Of a stretch of 64,000 nucleotides of DNA, positions 18,001 through 30,247 are shown in pieces. Position 1 is the stretch's first letter; every line of letters starts with the position of its first letter. Position numbers and translations under genes: made by a program. Source of the DNA: Motacilla alba alba (lineage: Eukaryota; Chordata; Aves; Passeriformes; Motacillidae); NCBI RefSeq assembly GCF_015832195.1, contig NC_052032.1, forward strand, positions 1,866,618 to 1,930,617, read 5' to 3'. The notes beneath the pieces were generated by a model. That model was not told the origin of the DNA. It saw only the letters and a list, made by a program, of their open reading frames with translations, and made no database searches.

Positions 18001-21000
18001 AAGAACGTGAAGCTCTACGACATGGTGCTGCAGTTCCTCAGGACGCTGTTCCTGCGCACCAGGAACGTCCATTACTGCACGCTCAGGGCAGAGCTGCTCA
18101 TGTCACTGCATGACCTGGAGATCAGTGACATCTGCACCGTTGATCCCTGCCACAAGGTACCAGTCATGTGGGACAGATGGGGGTATTTGTGGAGAATTTG
18201 CTGGAAAAAGCCCAGAGAAGTTGAGTCCTTTTTGTAAAGAGAGTTCAGACCTTAAACCTAAATGTCATCTTATATTCCTTGGACCTTTGGGTGAAAACTT
18301 CATCTTGGTTAACCAGCACTTTGCTTTCATTTCATAACCCGTGCATCATTCAAATTTAGGGTACTTTGGCAGTGTTAAAAGCAATGTCTAATCTGACATC
18401 TAGTCTATGTAGATGCTGCAAAAATCATAAAAAACCATCAGCTGGCCCCAGGTTCTTACTCCAGGCTTCCCTCCCAGTTGTGGATATGCTCCATCTGTAA
18501 ACTGTGTGTGTAACAGTAAATTCTTTGAATATTGAATGAAAACATGAAAATGAAAACATGAAACTATTTAAATACTGGGAAGTGACAGATATGGTAATGT
18601 CACAGCAGGATCTTATTACTGGCCCCTTGTTCATGGTAGCATCACTCTGACCTGGAACAAGGCCTTTTCTCTGAAGTAGTTGTTAAGTTTTACATGTATT
18701 CTGCTTTAAAGATAGTTCAGTAATACAGCTCTAAAGCAGGATCACCTCCACTGCCAACAGTCCTTTATTTAGAGAGTGGGAGTGCTATTGCAGTGGCCAA
18801 AATAAACCACGTTTTTACTTCTAAGTGATGCTGCTTCTTTCTCAGTCTCCTGCTTGTGTAAATCCTCAGGTGTGCTGGGCAGTGGTGGATTTCATCAATG
18901 CATGTTCCTTAATTGCCAGGGAATGCCTTCCCTGGAAGTGGAGAAAGTGACCCCAGGTTAACTTCCCTGGGCATTCCTAACCCGCTTTTGGGGTGTTGGC
19001 CTTTCTGACCTCTGTGTTTGTCACCAGTGTGGTACTATGCCTGGTGCATTAATGAAGCATCTCAATTGCAGATATTTTGAGGTCATTCTGAGCCTGTTTT
19101 CTCTGACCTCATGTCTTCTGTTGCTGCTTTAATGAGTTCATAAAGCTCCCTCTGTTTGCTGGCAGTTCACCTGGTGCCTCGACGCCTGCATTCGGGAGAA
19201 GTTCGTGGACAACAAGAGAGCTCGGGAATTGCAAGGATTCCTGGATGGGGTGAAGAAAGGACAGGAACAAGTGCTGGGGTAAGGCACTTGGGCTGTTTAT
19301 TGAGAAACTGAAATTGGCTTCCTAGCACTCACAACATCTGACAGGTGTTAATTCTTCCCTAAAGCCAGCAAACCTCCAGCAGCCCCTCTGTGCAGTCACA
19401 TCCCAAACGTCCCTCAGTGCACTGGGGCACAGCCAAGTATGGCCTGGTGGCAGAGCTTGCACTGCTTCACTTGCCACCCTTGAGTCTCCCCTGTGGCCTC
19501 ATAACAAAATTCAGGAGCCTTTCTTAAGGAGTCAGAATAACTTACTATGAATGACTTGTCTGTCTTTAAACGCAGAGAAAATGGGCTGGTGATGCTTGTC
19601 AGTTGAAGTACTTCATTAGCTTCAAATGGCAACCCTGCTGTGATCAGGTGCACTTACATTTCTGGAAGGCTGCCCTCACAGTATTTTATTTAACTGGTAC
19701 TTTCAGATTTTGTCCATTGGTGTTTTAAACTATTTAAGAATTCACTTTTACTTGTTGTTTTTCAAAAGCCTCTGAGACCTTTCTGTCCTCAGCACTCTGG
19801 AGATGGTTAAAACCTGCCGGCTGGAAGAGCTGGGGCCACCAGAGCCCCAGTACCTGTGGGCTGTCTCCCAGCAGACCTTCAGCTGGCTGTGGGGGATTTT
19901 GTGCTTGATCTCAGTGCAGAAGACTTTCAGCAATTGTTATTTGTGCTCTTTCACATCAAAACCACCATGAATGTTATTTCTTTGCAAGGCAGGACAAGGT
20001 TCATCAGGTGGACACAGCTGGGTTGGACCTGAACAATGGGGTTGTTGGTTATGTGTCATAAGTGTTTGATTTTTACTTCTTCTCAGGGACTTATCAATGA
20101 TCCTGTGTGATCCCTTTGCCATTAACACCTTAGCCTTGAGTACCATAAGGCACCTGCAAGACCTGGTTGGGCAGGACACCTTACCCAGGGTAAGCATTGC
20201 AGCTTGTGCAGCTAACCTGAGCAGTGCTCTAGGCTGGCTGACAGCCATCGGGGAAGGAGTGGCACCATCCAAGTCTCATTAAGTTCCCAAATGTGCTAGT
20301 TGGATCAAGGGAAATGTGTTTCCTGTCCATTTGCAGCACCTGCTGCAGAGCTCTGCAGGAGCTCTTTGGACATGGTGGGCATTTTGGAACTCTCCAAACT
20401 GACCGTGAATTCTTTGCATGGCTCATTCTGGCTGGCAGCTGTGCAAATACAGAATAATATGTAGAATCTGTGCCTCCCTGCTTTGTCCCTCCAGTAATTT
20501 GTCTGAGAGCAGCACCTTTCTCCTGCCACCATGAATGCCATGGGTTTGTTTGCACAGTTCTGGTCTGGTGGCTGAGATAAAACACAATTCCTGCAAGTGG
20601 AGTCTGCAGGAGGTGCTGAAGGGTTGAAGAAGGGCACCCTGACAGGTGTCTGAACAATGGGAGCCACTTGCTGTTTTATCCCTGAGTTGTTAAATGTTCT
20701 TGTTGTGTGGAGCAACTTCCTTGTGACAGTAAAGGACCGAAAGTCGTTAGGGTTTCAGGACACAAACAATGCATTCTTACACACCCTTTCTCCTCCTTTC
20801 TTCTGCTGAGATGACTTGGTTTGTCCTCTCACACATTATATTCTAGTGCACTAATTGGGCTGGACACATTTGAAAAAGATGTGCTCAGGTTGCTGCAGAC
20901 TTCCTGGTGCATTATGAATTTACAACTCCCCCCAAACCCTGAGGTGTGGCAGTTATTTGATGCCCATTTGAGGATCAGTTTTCAATTAACTTGAACTGAA

Positions 21001-24000
21001 TGCCTTTAGCAGTCTTGGACAAAGCTGCTAATCCAGAACAGCTTTGAATATAACCACTTCTTCCAAACAAATATCTCATGTGAAGATCAAAATAGCTGTT
21101 TTTCTTTTCCCCTTAACATTGGAGGAAAGCCCGGATCTGCTGCTGCTCCTTAGGATGCTGTCTTTGGGACAAGGGGCCTGGGACATGATTGACAGCCAAG
21201 TCTTCAAGGAACCAAAAATGGTGAGCCCTTTTGATGTTAAGAAATTAACACAATTAATCAAATTTAGACTTGTTTATTATTTTATTGCATTAAACATTTG
21301 TTCTCCAAATGTCTCATCAGAGCTTTCTTGGGAAAAAAACAGTGATCATAGAGCAGCTGTTCTGGACATGCTGAGAGCTTCCATTACCTACCTTTTTATT
21401 TCCATGGGTGCCTGGTCCTTACTGTTCTAAAATCAGCCTGGACCTCTCTTAAATACTCCACTGCTTGCTCATTGCTCTCTCATTTTTCCTGGAGTCTTGC
21501 ACACAACTGATGGGTTTGTAGAACACGTCTTGCATGAGGAAAGCAGGATTTCCAGGACTGGTCTTAAACTCTGGAAGCAGTTCAGAAGCTTTTCATTGAC
21601 AAGAAAAATGTTTTTTTTCCCTCCCAGCTCTCTGTTACAGCAGTTTAATGTAGTGCCACATTTAACTGTAATCTTTCCATGCTTTGGAAATCCTTTCCCA
21701 GTGTTACAGGAATCCCTGGTGTAGTTCAGCGGAGGGCAGGAGGGCCAACCCTGGTGTTGCACAGCAGGGCTGTTCCTCAGGTGTAGCGTTTTGCCCGGGG
21801 GTTTCGAGCTGATCTGATGAGCTCTCAACACCCCAACACTACACCCCAGAATAGCTCAGCTTTCATCGGGAGGCATAAAAGGAGCAGGAGGCTGATGTGA
21901 CAGCGTCAGGAACAAAAAAGGTTTAATAAAGGCAAAATAACAAACTCAAAGCGATCCAGGTGCCACAGACTTGTGCTCCTGGTAAAGACACCTCACAAAA
22001 GCCATTTGGCTTCTTTGTTCTGTGCTTTTCTACTAAATGGCCCAGGCGGGACCTTTTGGCTCATGGCCAATTAGCTGTCCCCAAACTTGAGGTGAAGTCC
22101 CCAAGGTCCTATCAGTGACTTTTCTACCTGATCACCGGGAGAAAGTTCTGGGCTCTTTCCTTTTTGGGGGACAGAGGAAGGTTCTGTCACTCTGTCCATA
22201 GGGGGCACATTCCTACACTCAGGAGGAATTTGCTGTTGCTGTTCTGAGCTATAAAGCAGTAAATGTTTTATAAACACCTAGGAGGCACATTTGATGTCTC
22301 CAAAATGCATTCACTCCTGGCTGCTAGGAGGTTTAAATTCACCCAGGGAGGGTGTGCATAACACTGGGACTGTAACAGTGAGGGTGACCAGTAATTCTGA
22401 TAGTGCTGTGATTTGTGCTCTCTCATGAACCTATAAGGGAAAATGCTCCGTTTCTTTCCAAAGAGAGTCTCTGAATCAGTCTTTAAAATCTGATTTATCT
22501 GTGGTTGTGTTACCACAAATAAGCCTGGGCCATGCTGGGGGTCAGTGATTGCTGACATCAGCAGTTTGATGTCATCCTGAACACATCCCATGCCTGCAGC
22601 AGTGCTGGGAAGGGCCTCTCAGAAGGAATGCAGCACAATTGTCCAAAGAAAGGGTTTGAGCAGCAGTGTTTCTGCGGTGAGATGAAGTAGGGTTTTCCTA
22701 ATTACCCTGGGACATGTGGAAGTGAATTATTCAGGAATTTTGACTGGAACTGGATGTCTGTAAGCTGGTTTTCCTCACTGTAGGATGAGGCTCCTCACGC
22801 TGCCTTGCTTTTGTCACAGCACTTCAGGACCATCAGGTGGCATGAAATGACTGATGATGGCTTTATTCTCTTCCCTCTGTCGTTCCTTCCCTCCAAGGAA
22901 GCCGAGCTGATCACCAGGTTCCTGCCCCTGCTGATGTCCTTTGTGGTGGATGACCACACCTTCACTGTGGATCAGAAGCTGCCCTCGGAGGAGAAGGGAC
23001 CAATCCCCTACCCCAGCGCCATTCCCGAGGCTTTCACCAAGTAGGTGCCCGGCCCCACCCACGGCAGGGTCTGGCACCAAAGCAGCAGGGAGCCAGCCAG
23101 ACCTGGCAGGGAAAAACTGCCTGTGCTGAAGGCAAGGCTTCCTGGGATGAGATTCAGTGCTAAGTAATGCAGTTTGAACTTTCCCTTTAACAAAACAGGT
23201 TTCCCTTGTGCTCCCTCAAATAAAATTTATCTACATAAAGTATTATTTCCTATAATGGACCATTCTCTCATTGAATATGAGAGTATTTGGTGTTTCTGTT
23301 CAGTATTCCAGGCAGTGAATGCTGAGTTTGGGGTGATATTTGGGTGCAGCTGGCTGAGTGCCCATGTTGGAGAGCACTATTGGAAATCATAAAGTTGGCA
23401 TTTTTGACACCCACACTCTCTCTGTTGATAATCTGTCACTCCAGGGACATCAGAAAGATAATTAAAACCTCTGGGTGCTCTTTTCTGTTCAGATCTTCCA
23501 CTGATTTCTAGCACAATTCTTGTCTGTGTGCCAGAATCTGGGATACTGGGTCCTGGTAGTTGTGTTCTCCTCTATCACAGTGTTATGTTTGACTTTTGGG
23601 AGACTCAAACATTTTTGTACTTTGTGTAATTTTTGAGTATTTGGGCTTCTTCTAAAGGCCATTTTGAACAGCACTTTCATCAGGAATACATTATAAATGT
23701 TGACAGTTAAACGCAGCTGTTTGCTGAATGTTCAGTTTTTCTGGAGTGTGGTAGTGAACATAGGGATGATCCATCTGCTCACTCACTGAATAGCTGCTCT
23801 TCAGTGGGTTTGAGATTAGCCACTGCTGTACCTGCTTGATAACCATCCCAAAAGTACTGTAAACCTCTTAAAAATTAAAAAAAAATTGCTTTATTGATGA
23901 ATAAACTTTGCTTGTGCCATAACAGGTTCCTGCAGGAGAACAGAATAGCTTGTGAGATTGGGCTGTATTACATCCTTCACATCACCAAACAGAGGAACAA

Positions 24001-26282
24001 GAATGCTTTTCTGAGGCTCCTGCCAGCTCTAGGTAAGTTTTTGTCTCATCTTCTGCTTGCCTTGTACTGGAAACCCAGGAGGCCACTAAACCTGGAGTGA
24101 CAGCGATGTCAGACCAGGAACATGATGTTCTTCTGCCTTTGGCTCTTCTGGTGACTTAGTTGTGAGTCCTTGCAGGAGTGTTTGGGTTCTGCAGTTTTCT
24201 GCTGATGTGAGAGTTCAGGGACAGTGGCTGAGGGCAGTGGTTCCTTACATCAAGGGCTCCATTAACAATGAGATCAGTTGAGATCTATTTGGAATGAATC
24301 TGAAGGATAACAGAGCAGGTGTCCCAATTCTGCTGCTGCCCACAGTGATTGCAGGTGGCCAGAAGCTGCTGGGACTTGGCTTTGTGTGGTGGAAAAATTG
24401 GTAACAAAATAGGACTGAACACAACCTTAATTTTTTCACCAGTATTATCTTGTTCACTGACTCCTCTGGGATGAGATACAGGAGAGCTCTGGAGCAATCT
24501 GCTCCTAATCTTTTATGTCTGAGGGATCAAAGCCACCTGCCTGGGCTGCCTGTTAGCAAAGGAAATGAGAAAAAAAATGACTGAAAGGAAGAAGGCTTAC
24601 ATTAGGTACTGGGAAGAAATTCTTCCCTGTGAGGCGAGGGAGGCCCTGTCACAGAGTGGCAGAGCAGCTGTGGCTGCCCCTGGATCCCTGGCAGTGCCCA
24701 AGGCCAGGCTGGACAGGGCTTGGAGCAGCCTGGGACAGTGGAAGGTGTCCCTGACAATGCCAGGGGGTAGCACTGGATGAGTTTTAAGGTCCTTTCTAAC
24801 CCAAACCATTCCATGATGAAACCTCACTGCAGGGTTTTCAGCAGGAACGGGAGCTGTGTGGACAGGTGTTGGCACATCCTTGTCAGTCTCTGTCTCTTTC
24901 ATTTCTGTGTTTTATAGTTGAGACATTCAGTGACTTGGCCTTCAGTGACATTTTCCTGCACTTGCTCACTGGAAACCTCACCCTGCTCAGTGATGAGTTT
25001 GCACTCGAGGAGTTCTGCACCAGTCTCTTTGATGGCTTCTTCCTCACTGCCTGCCCCAGGTAAAGCAGATTTTTCTCAGTGGAGAGAGGGAGTTTACAGA
25101 ATGCCTGGCAGAGTTTTACTGCTTTGAACAATAGTTTAGTAGTTCACCAAATTCTTCACAGGCAGTGGAAATATCAGCCTGATGCTGTTTCCCTTTAAGG
25201 AAAGGTGTATGTTTTGGGATGAAGTTTTTATCAGCAAAATGGTTATGTCTTAACTGTGAATTATTATCTAAACTGCTATTCATTATCCCCAAGGTAGAGT
25301 TGCAAAGGAGAATATCCTTCAGGCTTTGCAGTAGCTCTGGCTATGTAGAGTTAACTTTAGCTCTTTGCAGAATCAGCAGTGTGCAAAAATCTGTTGTTAC
25401 CTCTGATCAGTCGCTCTGGTTTAGCTGGTGGCCTGCAGACAAGTTCAGCCTCCAGAGAGCTTCCCTAAAAGTGGCTGAAATTCCTGCTGGAACATAGCAG
25501 CATCTGCAGCTGCTTCTGCTGCTTCCTCCACACACTCTGTGCTTAAAATCTCCCCCTCCCTCCTCATGGTTGTGCAGGTAATCCACTCCTGTTGAACAAT
25601 TCCTTGAATCCTTGAAGGTCTAAGGCAGTGTTAGTGCTTACACTAAGTTAGCCCCTGACAGAAGCTCCAGTTCTCAAGGGTTTTGGATAATTATAACAGT
25701 CTGTGGTGGGGTGAATTCCTCTGTTGCTCTGGCTTCCTTGTTCTCAAGATGCTTGTCTTGGTTACTGTGCTTTCAAATGGCTCCTGCAGGAAGGAGAACG
25801 TGCACAGACATGTGCTCAGGCTGCTGCTGCATCTGCATCACAAAGTGGCCCCAGCCAAACTGGAGTCTCTCCAGAAAGCTTTGGAGCCCACCAAGCAGGT
25901 AGGAAGGGAAGCAGGAGGGGGGGAATACTGATTGCAAATGAAAGCAGCTGCCTCTCCAGACATTGTTTCATGGAGCACGAGCTCTGCTTTCCAAGCGTAC
26001 CAAGCTGTGCCCTAATTAATTGCCTTGTGGCTTCCTCCTCCTGTGTTGGTTTGTGTTAAACACACAGGGTGAAGCACACTTGGTGCTCTGGCTAGAATGG
26101 AGTGTGACTGTCCTGTTTCCCTGTCCCTGATTCTCGTCCTGCAGAGTGGGGAAGCTGTGAAGGAGCTTTACAACCAGCTCAGCGAGAAACTGGAGCTCCG
26201 CAAGCCCAGCCCAGCTGAAGTGACTGAGACTCCCTCCATGGAGCTGCCCCTGCCCACCGTGCCCACCCCAGCCTCACGCTGA
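14929..26282 (+). CDS. NELFB: negative elongation factor B (NELF-B/COBRA1)
   Basis: NELF-B is a subunit of the four-part NELF complex that, with DSIF, holds RNA polymerase II in promoter-proximal pause; it acts in the nucleus and bridges NELF-C and NELF-E. Thirteen coding exons: 14929-15030, 15166-15329, 15516-15615, 16850-17080, 17971-18156, 19166-19278, 20087-20189, 21125-21220, 22898-23040, 23926-24032, 24918-25059, 25790-25898, 26145-26282. They give 577 residues (human 580), beginning MYAGLQELGVANGEDL, with signatures such as QPVVMCVMKHLPKVPEKKLK, FFSPSPKTRRQGE and YCTLRAELLMSLHDLE, and a Pro-rich end after LRKPSPAEVTE. All introns are GT-AG and phases agree. The start has a purine at -3 and matches the family N-terminus. 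Highly conserved and evidently functional. Confidence 0.98.
15166..15329 (+). CDS. NELFB: NELFB exon 2
   Basis: TENGVLLPSLQYALPFLD onward to EGKVEER; acceptor TTGCAG|ACGGAG, donor GAGAG|GTTTGT, which is a weak donor. The split arginine codon is completed by exon 3. Confidence 0.97.
15516..15615 (+). CDS. NELFB: NELFB exon 3
   Basis: YKKLEDLLEKSFSLVKMPS to MKHLPK; acceptor GATTTCAG|ATAC, donor AAG|GTGGGA. Confidence 0.97.
15640..15695. repeat. small CACTGGTGTGT-type tandem repeat in intron 3
   Basis: About four imperfect copies of GTGTCACTGGTGT just after the NELFB exon 3 donor. Confidence 0.7.
16380..16787 (+). mobile_element. CR1 tail in NELFB intron 3
   Basis: Plus orientation; has GTTCTTCCCCCAGAGGGTGC and GATCCTGGTGGGTCCCTCCA and ends CATTCTGTGATTCCATGATT, only about 60 bp before the exon 4 acceptor. 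A near-identical copy lies at 47222-47605. Confidence 0.92.
16850..17080 (+). CDS. NELFB: NELFB exon 4
   Basis: VPEKKLKLVMADKDLYKACA to KTRRQGE; 77 whole codons; acceptor ATTGCAG|GTC, donor GAG|GTAAGG. Confidence 0.97.
17971..18156 (+). CDS. NELFB: NELFB exon 5
   Basis: VVQKLTQMIGKNVKLYDMVL to TVDPCHK; 62 codons; acceptor GAGCTCAG|GTG, donor AAG|GTACCA. Confidence 0.97.
19166..19278 (+). CDS. NELFB: NELFB exon 6
   Basis: FTWCLDACIREKFVDNKRAR to EQVLG; acceptor GGCAG|TTC, donor CTGGG|GTAAGG. Confidence 0.97.
20087..20189 (+). CDS. NELFB: NELFB exon 7
   Basis: DLSMILCDPFAINTLALST to TLPR; acceptor TTCTCAG|GG, donor CCAGG|GTAAGC. Confidence 0.96.
21125..21220 (+). CDS. NELFB: NELFB exon 8
   Basis: ESPDLLLLLRMLSLGQGAWD to FKEPKM; 32 codons. 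The acceptor CATTGGAG|GAAAGC lacks the usual C or T before AG, but the pyrimidine tract upstream is good. Confidence 0.95.
21835..22290. mobile_element. possible solo LTR in NELFB intron 8
   Basis: A distinct block with AGGAACAAAAAAGGTTTAATAA near its left side and no coding frame, differing in make-up from the flanking intron. It resembles avian endogenous retroviral LTRs, but the ends and family are uncertain. Confidence 0.35.
22898..23040 (+). CDS. NELFB: NELFB exon 9
   Basis: EAELITRFLPLLMSFVVDDH to PEAFTK; acceptor CCCTCCAAG|GAAGCC, donor CCAA|GTAGGT. Confidence 0.96.
23926..24032 (+). CDS. NELFB: NELFB exon 10
   Basis: FLQENRIACEIGLYYILHIT to RLLPAL; acceptor ATAACAG|GTTCC, donor CTAG|GTAAGT. 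Confidence 0.97.
24588..24818 (+). mobile_element. CR1 tail in NELFB intron 10
   Basis: From GGGAAGAAATTCTTCCCTGT through TGGATCCCTGGCAGTGCCC to TAACCCAAACCATTCCATGA, plus orientation, ending about 100 bp before exon 11. Confidence 0.92.
24918..25059 (+). CDS. NELFB: NELFB exon 11
   Basis: ETFSDLAFSDIFLHLLTGNL to FFLTACPR; acceptor TTTTATAG|TTGAG, donor CCCAG|GTAAAG. Confidence 0.97.
25790..25898 (+). CDS. NELFB: NELFB exon 12
   Basis: KENVHRHVLRLLLHLHHKVA to EPTKQ; acceptor CTCCTGCAG|GAAG, donor CAG|GTAGGA. Confidence 0.97.
26145..26282 (+). CDS. NELFB: NELFB exon 13 (terminal)
   Basis: SGEAVKELYNQLSEKLELRK onward, a Pro-rich tail and stop TGA at 26280-26282. The spacing element LDH found before RKPSP in human is absent, which accounts for most of the 3-residue length difference. 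Confidence 0.97.
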   Translation, partial: SGEAVKELYNQLSEKLELRKPSPAEVTETPSMELPLPTVPTPASR

Positions 26283-26600
26283 GCTGGGGCTGCAGGGCAG
26301 GACGGAGGGGAGAGGAGCTGAGCCTGTGCTGCCTTCTGAGTGTCTCTGCTCACATGGTGGGAACAAAAACAAAGCCACTGAAGCTCCTTCAGGAAACTCG
26401 CCCAACTCACTGACTCTGGCTGGTTAGAAAACTGTATGCAGTGCATTGCAAGGTTTACTTTTCTTAAAGATAGCTGAGTGTCTTCTTGTAGATCCACTTA
26501 AAATCTGACTGTACATTTTTAAAAGAAAAAAAGAAAATGCATATTTTTAAGCTTAGCATCCGGTGTTTTTAAACTCTGCTCGGTGAGTGTGGAGCCCTGG
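26283..26600 (+). other. NELFB: NELFB 3' untranslated region (approximate)
   Basis: Sequence after the stop. No canonical AATAAA is seen; an A-rich segment (TTTTAAAAGAAAAAAAGAAA, about 26515-26535) may mark the 3' end. The boundary is inferred. Confidence 0.4.
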
Positions 26601-27014
26601 TGTGGCTGAGCAGGTGGCGTGGGCTATGGAGGCTGATCATGGCTTCCTTTGGCCTTGGTCTGTCCCTTGGGGTCTCTGGACAAGATGCTCAAGAGGAGGA
26701 AGACTCAGAGGAGATGAGCTCCACTGAAAGCAGTTCCTGTTTGAGGTTCCAGCTCTTGTGGCACATGGTAAGAAGTGCTGCACTATCAGAGGTGTCCAGT
26801 GCTGCCACCAACCTGGGCAGCAATCAACAGCTTCTTCTCAGATGGACTTCCACAAAGAGAGCCAGAAATTGAGCCAGTCTCTCCCCTCCCAACTTTCCTC
26901 CAGAGGAGTAGGTTGAAGTGAGTCCTGGAGCCAGTTACAAAGAGCAAGACTGGGATGTTCTCAGTGACAGTAGGGTTTGAGTGTAGATGCAGTGAGATCC
27001 AGTTTGTGAAAAAA

Positions 27015-27355
27015 CAGAATCAGAAATTTCCTGGGTTGGAAGGGACCTTTCAGATCCTCCAGTGCCACCCCTGCCATGGGCAGGGACACCTTCCACTGTC
27101 CCAGGCTGCTCCAAGCCCTGTCCAGCCTGGCCTTGGGCACTGCCAGGGATCCAGGGACAGCCCCAGGGCTCTGGGCACCCTGTGCCAGGGCCTGCCCACC
27201 CTCCCAGGGAACAATTTCTAACTCCCAATATCCCATCCATCCCTGCCCTCTGGCAGTGGGAAGCCATTCCCTGTGTCCTCTCACTCCAGGCTCTTGTGAA
27301 GAGTCTCTCCACCTTCCCTGAAGGCTCCCTTCAGGCACTGGAAGGTTGCAATTGA
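27015..27355 (-). mobile_element. CR1 3' tail
   Basis: From AGAATCAGAAATTTCCTGGG through the GGCAGGGACACCTTCCACTG and GGGATCCAGGGACAGCCCC blocks to CAGGCACTGGAAGGTTGCAA, reverse orientation. Confidence 0.92.
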
Positions 27356-28639
27356 TTCACCCAAAGCTTCTCTTCTCCAGGCTGGCAGGCCTGTTCTTCA
27401 TGGCTCACTTGTGTCACTGTTTCTGTTCCACTTCTGCTTTTGCTTGTGCCTCAGCTGGAGTGTGCAGGGGCCTGTTCAGTGCCCAACCACCCTCTGAGGG
27501 AAGAACCTTGTCCTGATACCCAACCTAAACCTCCTTCCTTTTTTCCCCCATCAGCTCTTGTTTCCTGGGACTTGAGCACTCTGAGTGCCAAGTCATGCTC
27601 AGGAGACTCTTGTGTTTCCTGAAGCTGTGTCCAAAAACTCCAGACAAACTCAGTAGTTAAGTAGAGGGGTGGAACTTCCTCCCCAGTGCTGCTCCCTCCC
27701 CTTCTGTGTGGTTTTCTTCCTCCTGAGCTCAGAAATGCCGTGTGAGGGCAGTGGCACCCTCTCTTCACCACCTTGGTGCTGTATTTCTCCTTGGGTGCAG
27801 GAGCTCGTGCTACCCTGTGGGGGAACAGGAAAGGTGGGAGAAGTTTGTGTTTGACACAGGTGCACTGCCCTGTGTCCCACATTGCCTGTGTTCCTCTTGT
27901 CTCCACTGCAGCCCCTGGGGTCAGGGCTGCCTTTGGGGGCCTCTCAGCAGTTCTGGTCCTGGATTTGTTGGAAACAGGACCTGGGTGTAACAACTGGGTC
28001 TTTCCTGCAGAGGTTTGGTTTTAAACTGTTAAAACGGTCCTGGTGACTTAGACCAAATAACATCCCACACTGCTGCCAAACCTTGGCCATGAACCTGCTC
28101 AGGCCCACGCTCTGCTCAGACTTGGAGGTTATTTTAGGATTGTTTTGGGGATTCTCTTGGTCACTTGAGGTTTCCCATATCCCAAGGCTAATGTTGTGCT
28201 CTCCTGCAGCAGGAATTTGTCATCCAGGATGGTTATTTTTTTGCTGCTTGGTACAAAGGCCTGTACCTGCAGAACTGTCACACCCAATGGTGATTTTTCC
28301 CAGTTTTTTTACATCCATGAAGAAACTGAATCCCAGAATATGAACCCAGTGCTGGTGGCAAGTTTGGCTGAGAAGGGGAGAGCTGGGCAACTGAGAGGGA
28401 GTGGCTGCCAGTCCGTGCTCTCCTGGTGCTGCTCAAGAGTGAGAAGAGAGACAATTTCCAGAAAACAATTTCAGTAGCGAACATCTGCTCCTGCTTGCAC
28501 ATTTTGATAGTGAAAATCTTCCATGTTTTGAGATGAGAAAGATTTCACTCCTGTGCCAGGAATTAACAGACCCCTGTTGTGCAGGTAAACCCTGCATGGC
28601 AGGAGCTGAGCTGGCTGCCCTGGGCTGCAGGATGTGGGA
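27356..28639. other. intergenic DNA
   Basis: No gene, repeat family or RNA recognised. Confidence 0.5.
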
Positions 28640-29310
28640 TGCCAGGGATCTGTGCTGCCAGGGATCCAGGGGTGTGGAGTGCTGGATGTGCAGGGTCTGG
28701 GATTCCAGGGGTCCAGGAGTGTGGGGTGCAGGATCTGGGATTCCAGGGTCTTGGCTGCTAGGCATCCAGGAGTGTGGGGTGGGGTGCAGGGTGCTGCATC
28801 TGCAGGGTCTGGAGTCCCAGGGGTCCAGGAGTGTGGGGTGCTGGATGTGCAGAGTCTGGAATTCTGGGGATACAGGGATATGGGGTGCAGGGTCTGGGAT
28901 TCCAGGGATCTGGACTGCCAGGGATCCAGGAGTGGGGGGTGCAGGGTACTGGATGTGAAGGGTCTGGAATTCCAGGGATACAGGGACATGGTGTGCAGGG
29001 CGCTGGATGTGCAGAGTCTGGAATTGCAAGGGTACAGGGATACGGGGTGCAGGGTCTGGGATTCCAGGGATCTCGGCTGCCAGGGACCCAGGGGCGTGGG
29101 GTGCGGGGTGCTGGGGTGTCAGGGATCCAGGTTACAGGGATCCCAGAGGTGTGGGGTGCAGGTTGCTGGATTTGCAGTGTCTGGAATTCCAAGGATACAG
29201 GGTATGAGGTGCAAGGTGCTTGATGTGCAGGGTCTGGGATTCCAGGGATACAGGGATCTGGGGTGCAGGGTGCTGGATGTGCACAGTGCTGGGGTGCAGG
29301 GCAGTGGCTG
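28640..29310. repeat. degenerate ~50-bp tandem array
   Basis: Repeated modules GGTCTGGGATTCCAGGGAT, ACAGGGATATGGGGTGCAGG and GTGCTGGATGTGCAG in irregular order, about a dozen copies. Both strands stay open over long stretches only because the modules lack stops. Confidence 0.9.
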
Positions 29311-30247
29311 TTCCCTGTGCCAAGGCCAGGATACCCCTTGGTTCTGCTCTGGGGCTCCCTCTCAGAGGAGTTCTCTCCCTTCTGCTCCCGCAGCTGCTGT
29401 TGCAGGGCTGGTGCTGGCCCAGCTCCGGGGGAAGTCCAGCCAGGCTGGATTAGGGAATTTTTTCCCAGACTTTCAGCACAGGCACTGCTGTGGGTGTGCA
29501 CTAGAGGGTGGTGCAGCCTTGCGTGCCCTGAAATCCTCCCGGACTGGCACACGGGGAGCTGGAATCGCTCCCTGCTCACGCTTGGAGGTGACAGTTTGTC
29601 TTTACAGCACGGCTGGGATCCCTGCGACACGAACAAACCGTGCATTCACTTCAAACCCACTGAGCCTGACTGCAGAGAGAATTCTTACAAAGAATTCAGG
29701 TCTGTGGGTTTTCCTGAGGGATCAGAGGAACTCAGTGAGGCTCTTCAGGCTCATTTGGGCTGTGATTTACAGCATAACAAGAGGTGGGGGCTGGACAGCT
29801 GAAGCTGTTGTCAGGCATCCTCACACTCCTGGATGCTCCAGAGCATCTGCTCCTGGGCAGAACACCCTGTTCCTGATGCTGTGGGCACTGCACCCACTGG
29901 AAAATGGTTGGGAACAGTGAATGGGATGTGGTGCAGGTGGCTGGAGGGAAGATGGACAATAAAAGGAGTGTGTGATAAAGGCTGCAGCAGATGCTGCACA
30001 GCAGAAAACTGAGTTATCTCACTCCAAGAGACTTTTCTGGCAGAGCTGCTGCAAGATTCAGGCTTTGCAGTCTCCTTTAGGTCAATTCTGATGAGTTGTG
30101 TGTGGTGGGGAATTTGGTTTGTGACTTCCCCTGTAAAAGAGGAGAAGTTCCCCTTATCCAGCTCCTTGGGATGAATGTCTTGTCTTCAACTTTGAAAGAG
30201 TTGTATCTAGCCCAGAAAATGAACTGACATGAAAAATCTTGTTAACT
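29311..30247. other. intergenic DNA
   Basis: No supported gene. An ACAATAAAAGG sequence (about 29957) is an isolated polyadenylation-type signal. Confidence 0.4.

Noticed and set aside
24597..24902. Open frames on both strands within NELFB intron 10
   Set aside because: They are translations of a CR1 tail; similar peptides recur at each CR1 copy in the window.
28634..29920. 428-codon plus-strand and 295-codon minus-strand frames
   Set aside because: They come from the degenerate tandem array. No conserved domain, and both strands are equally open.
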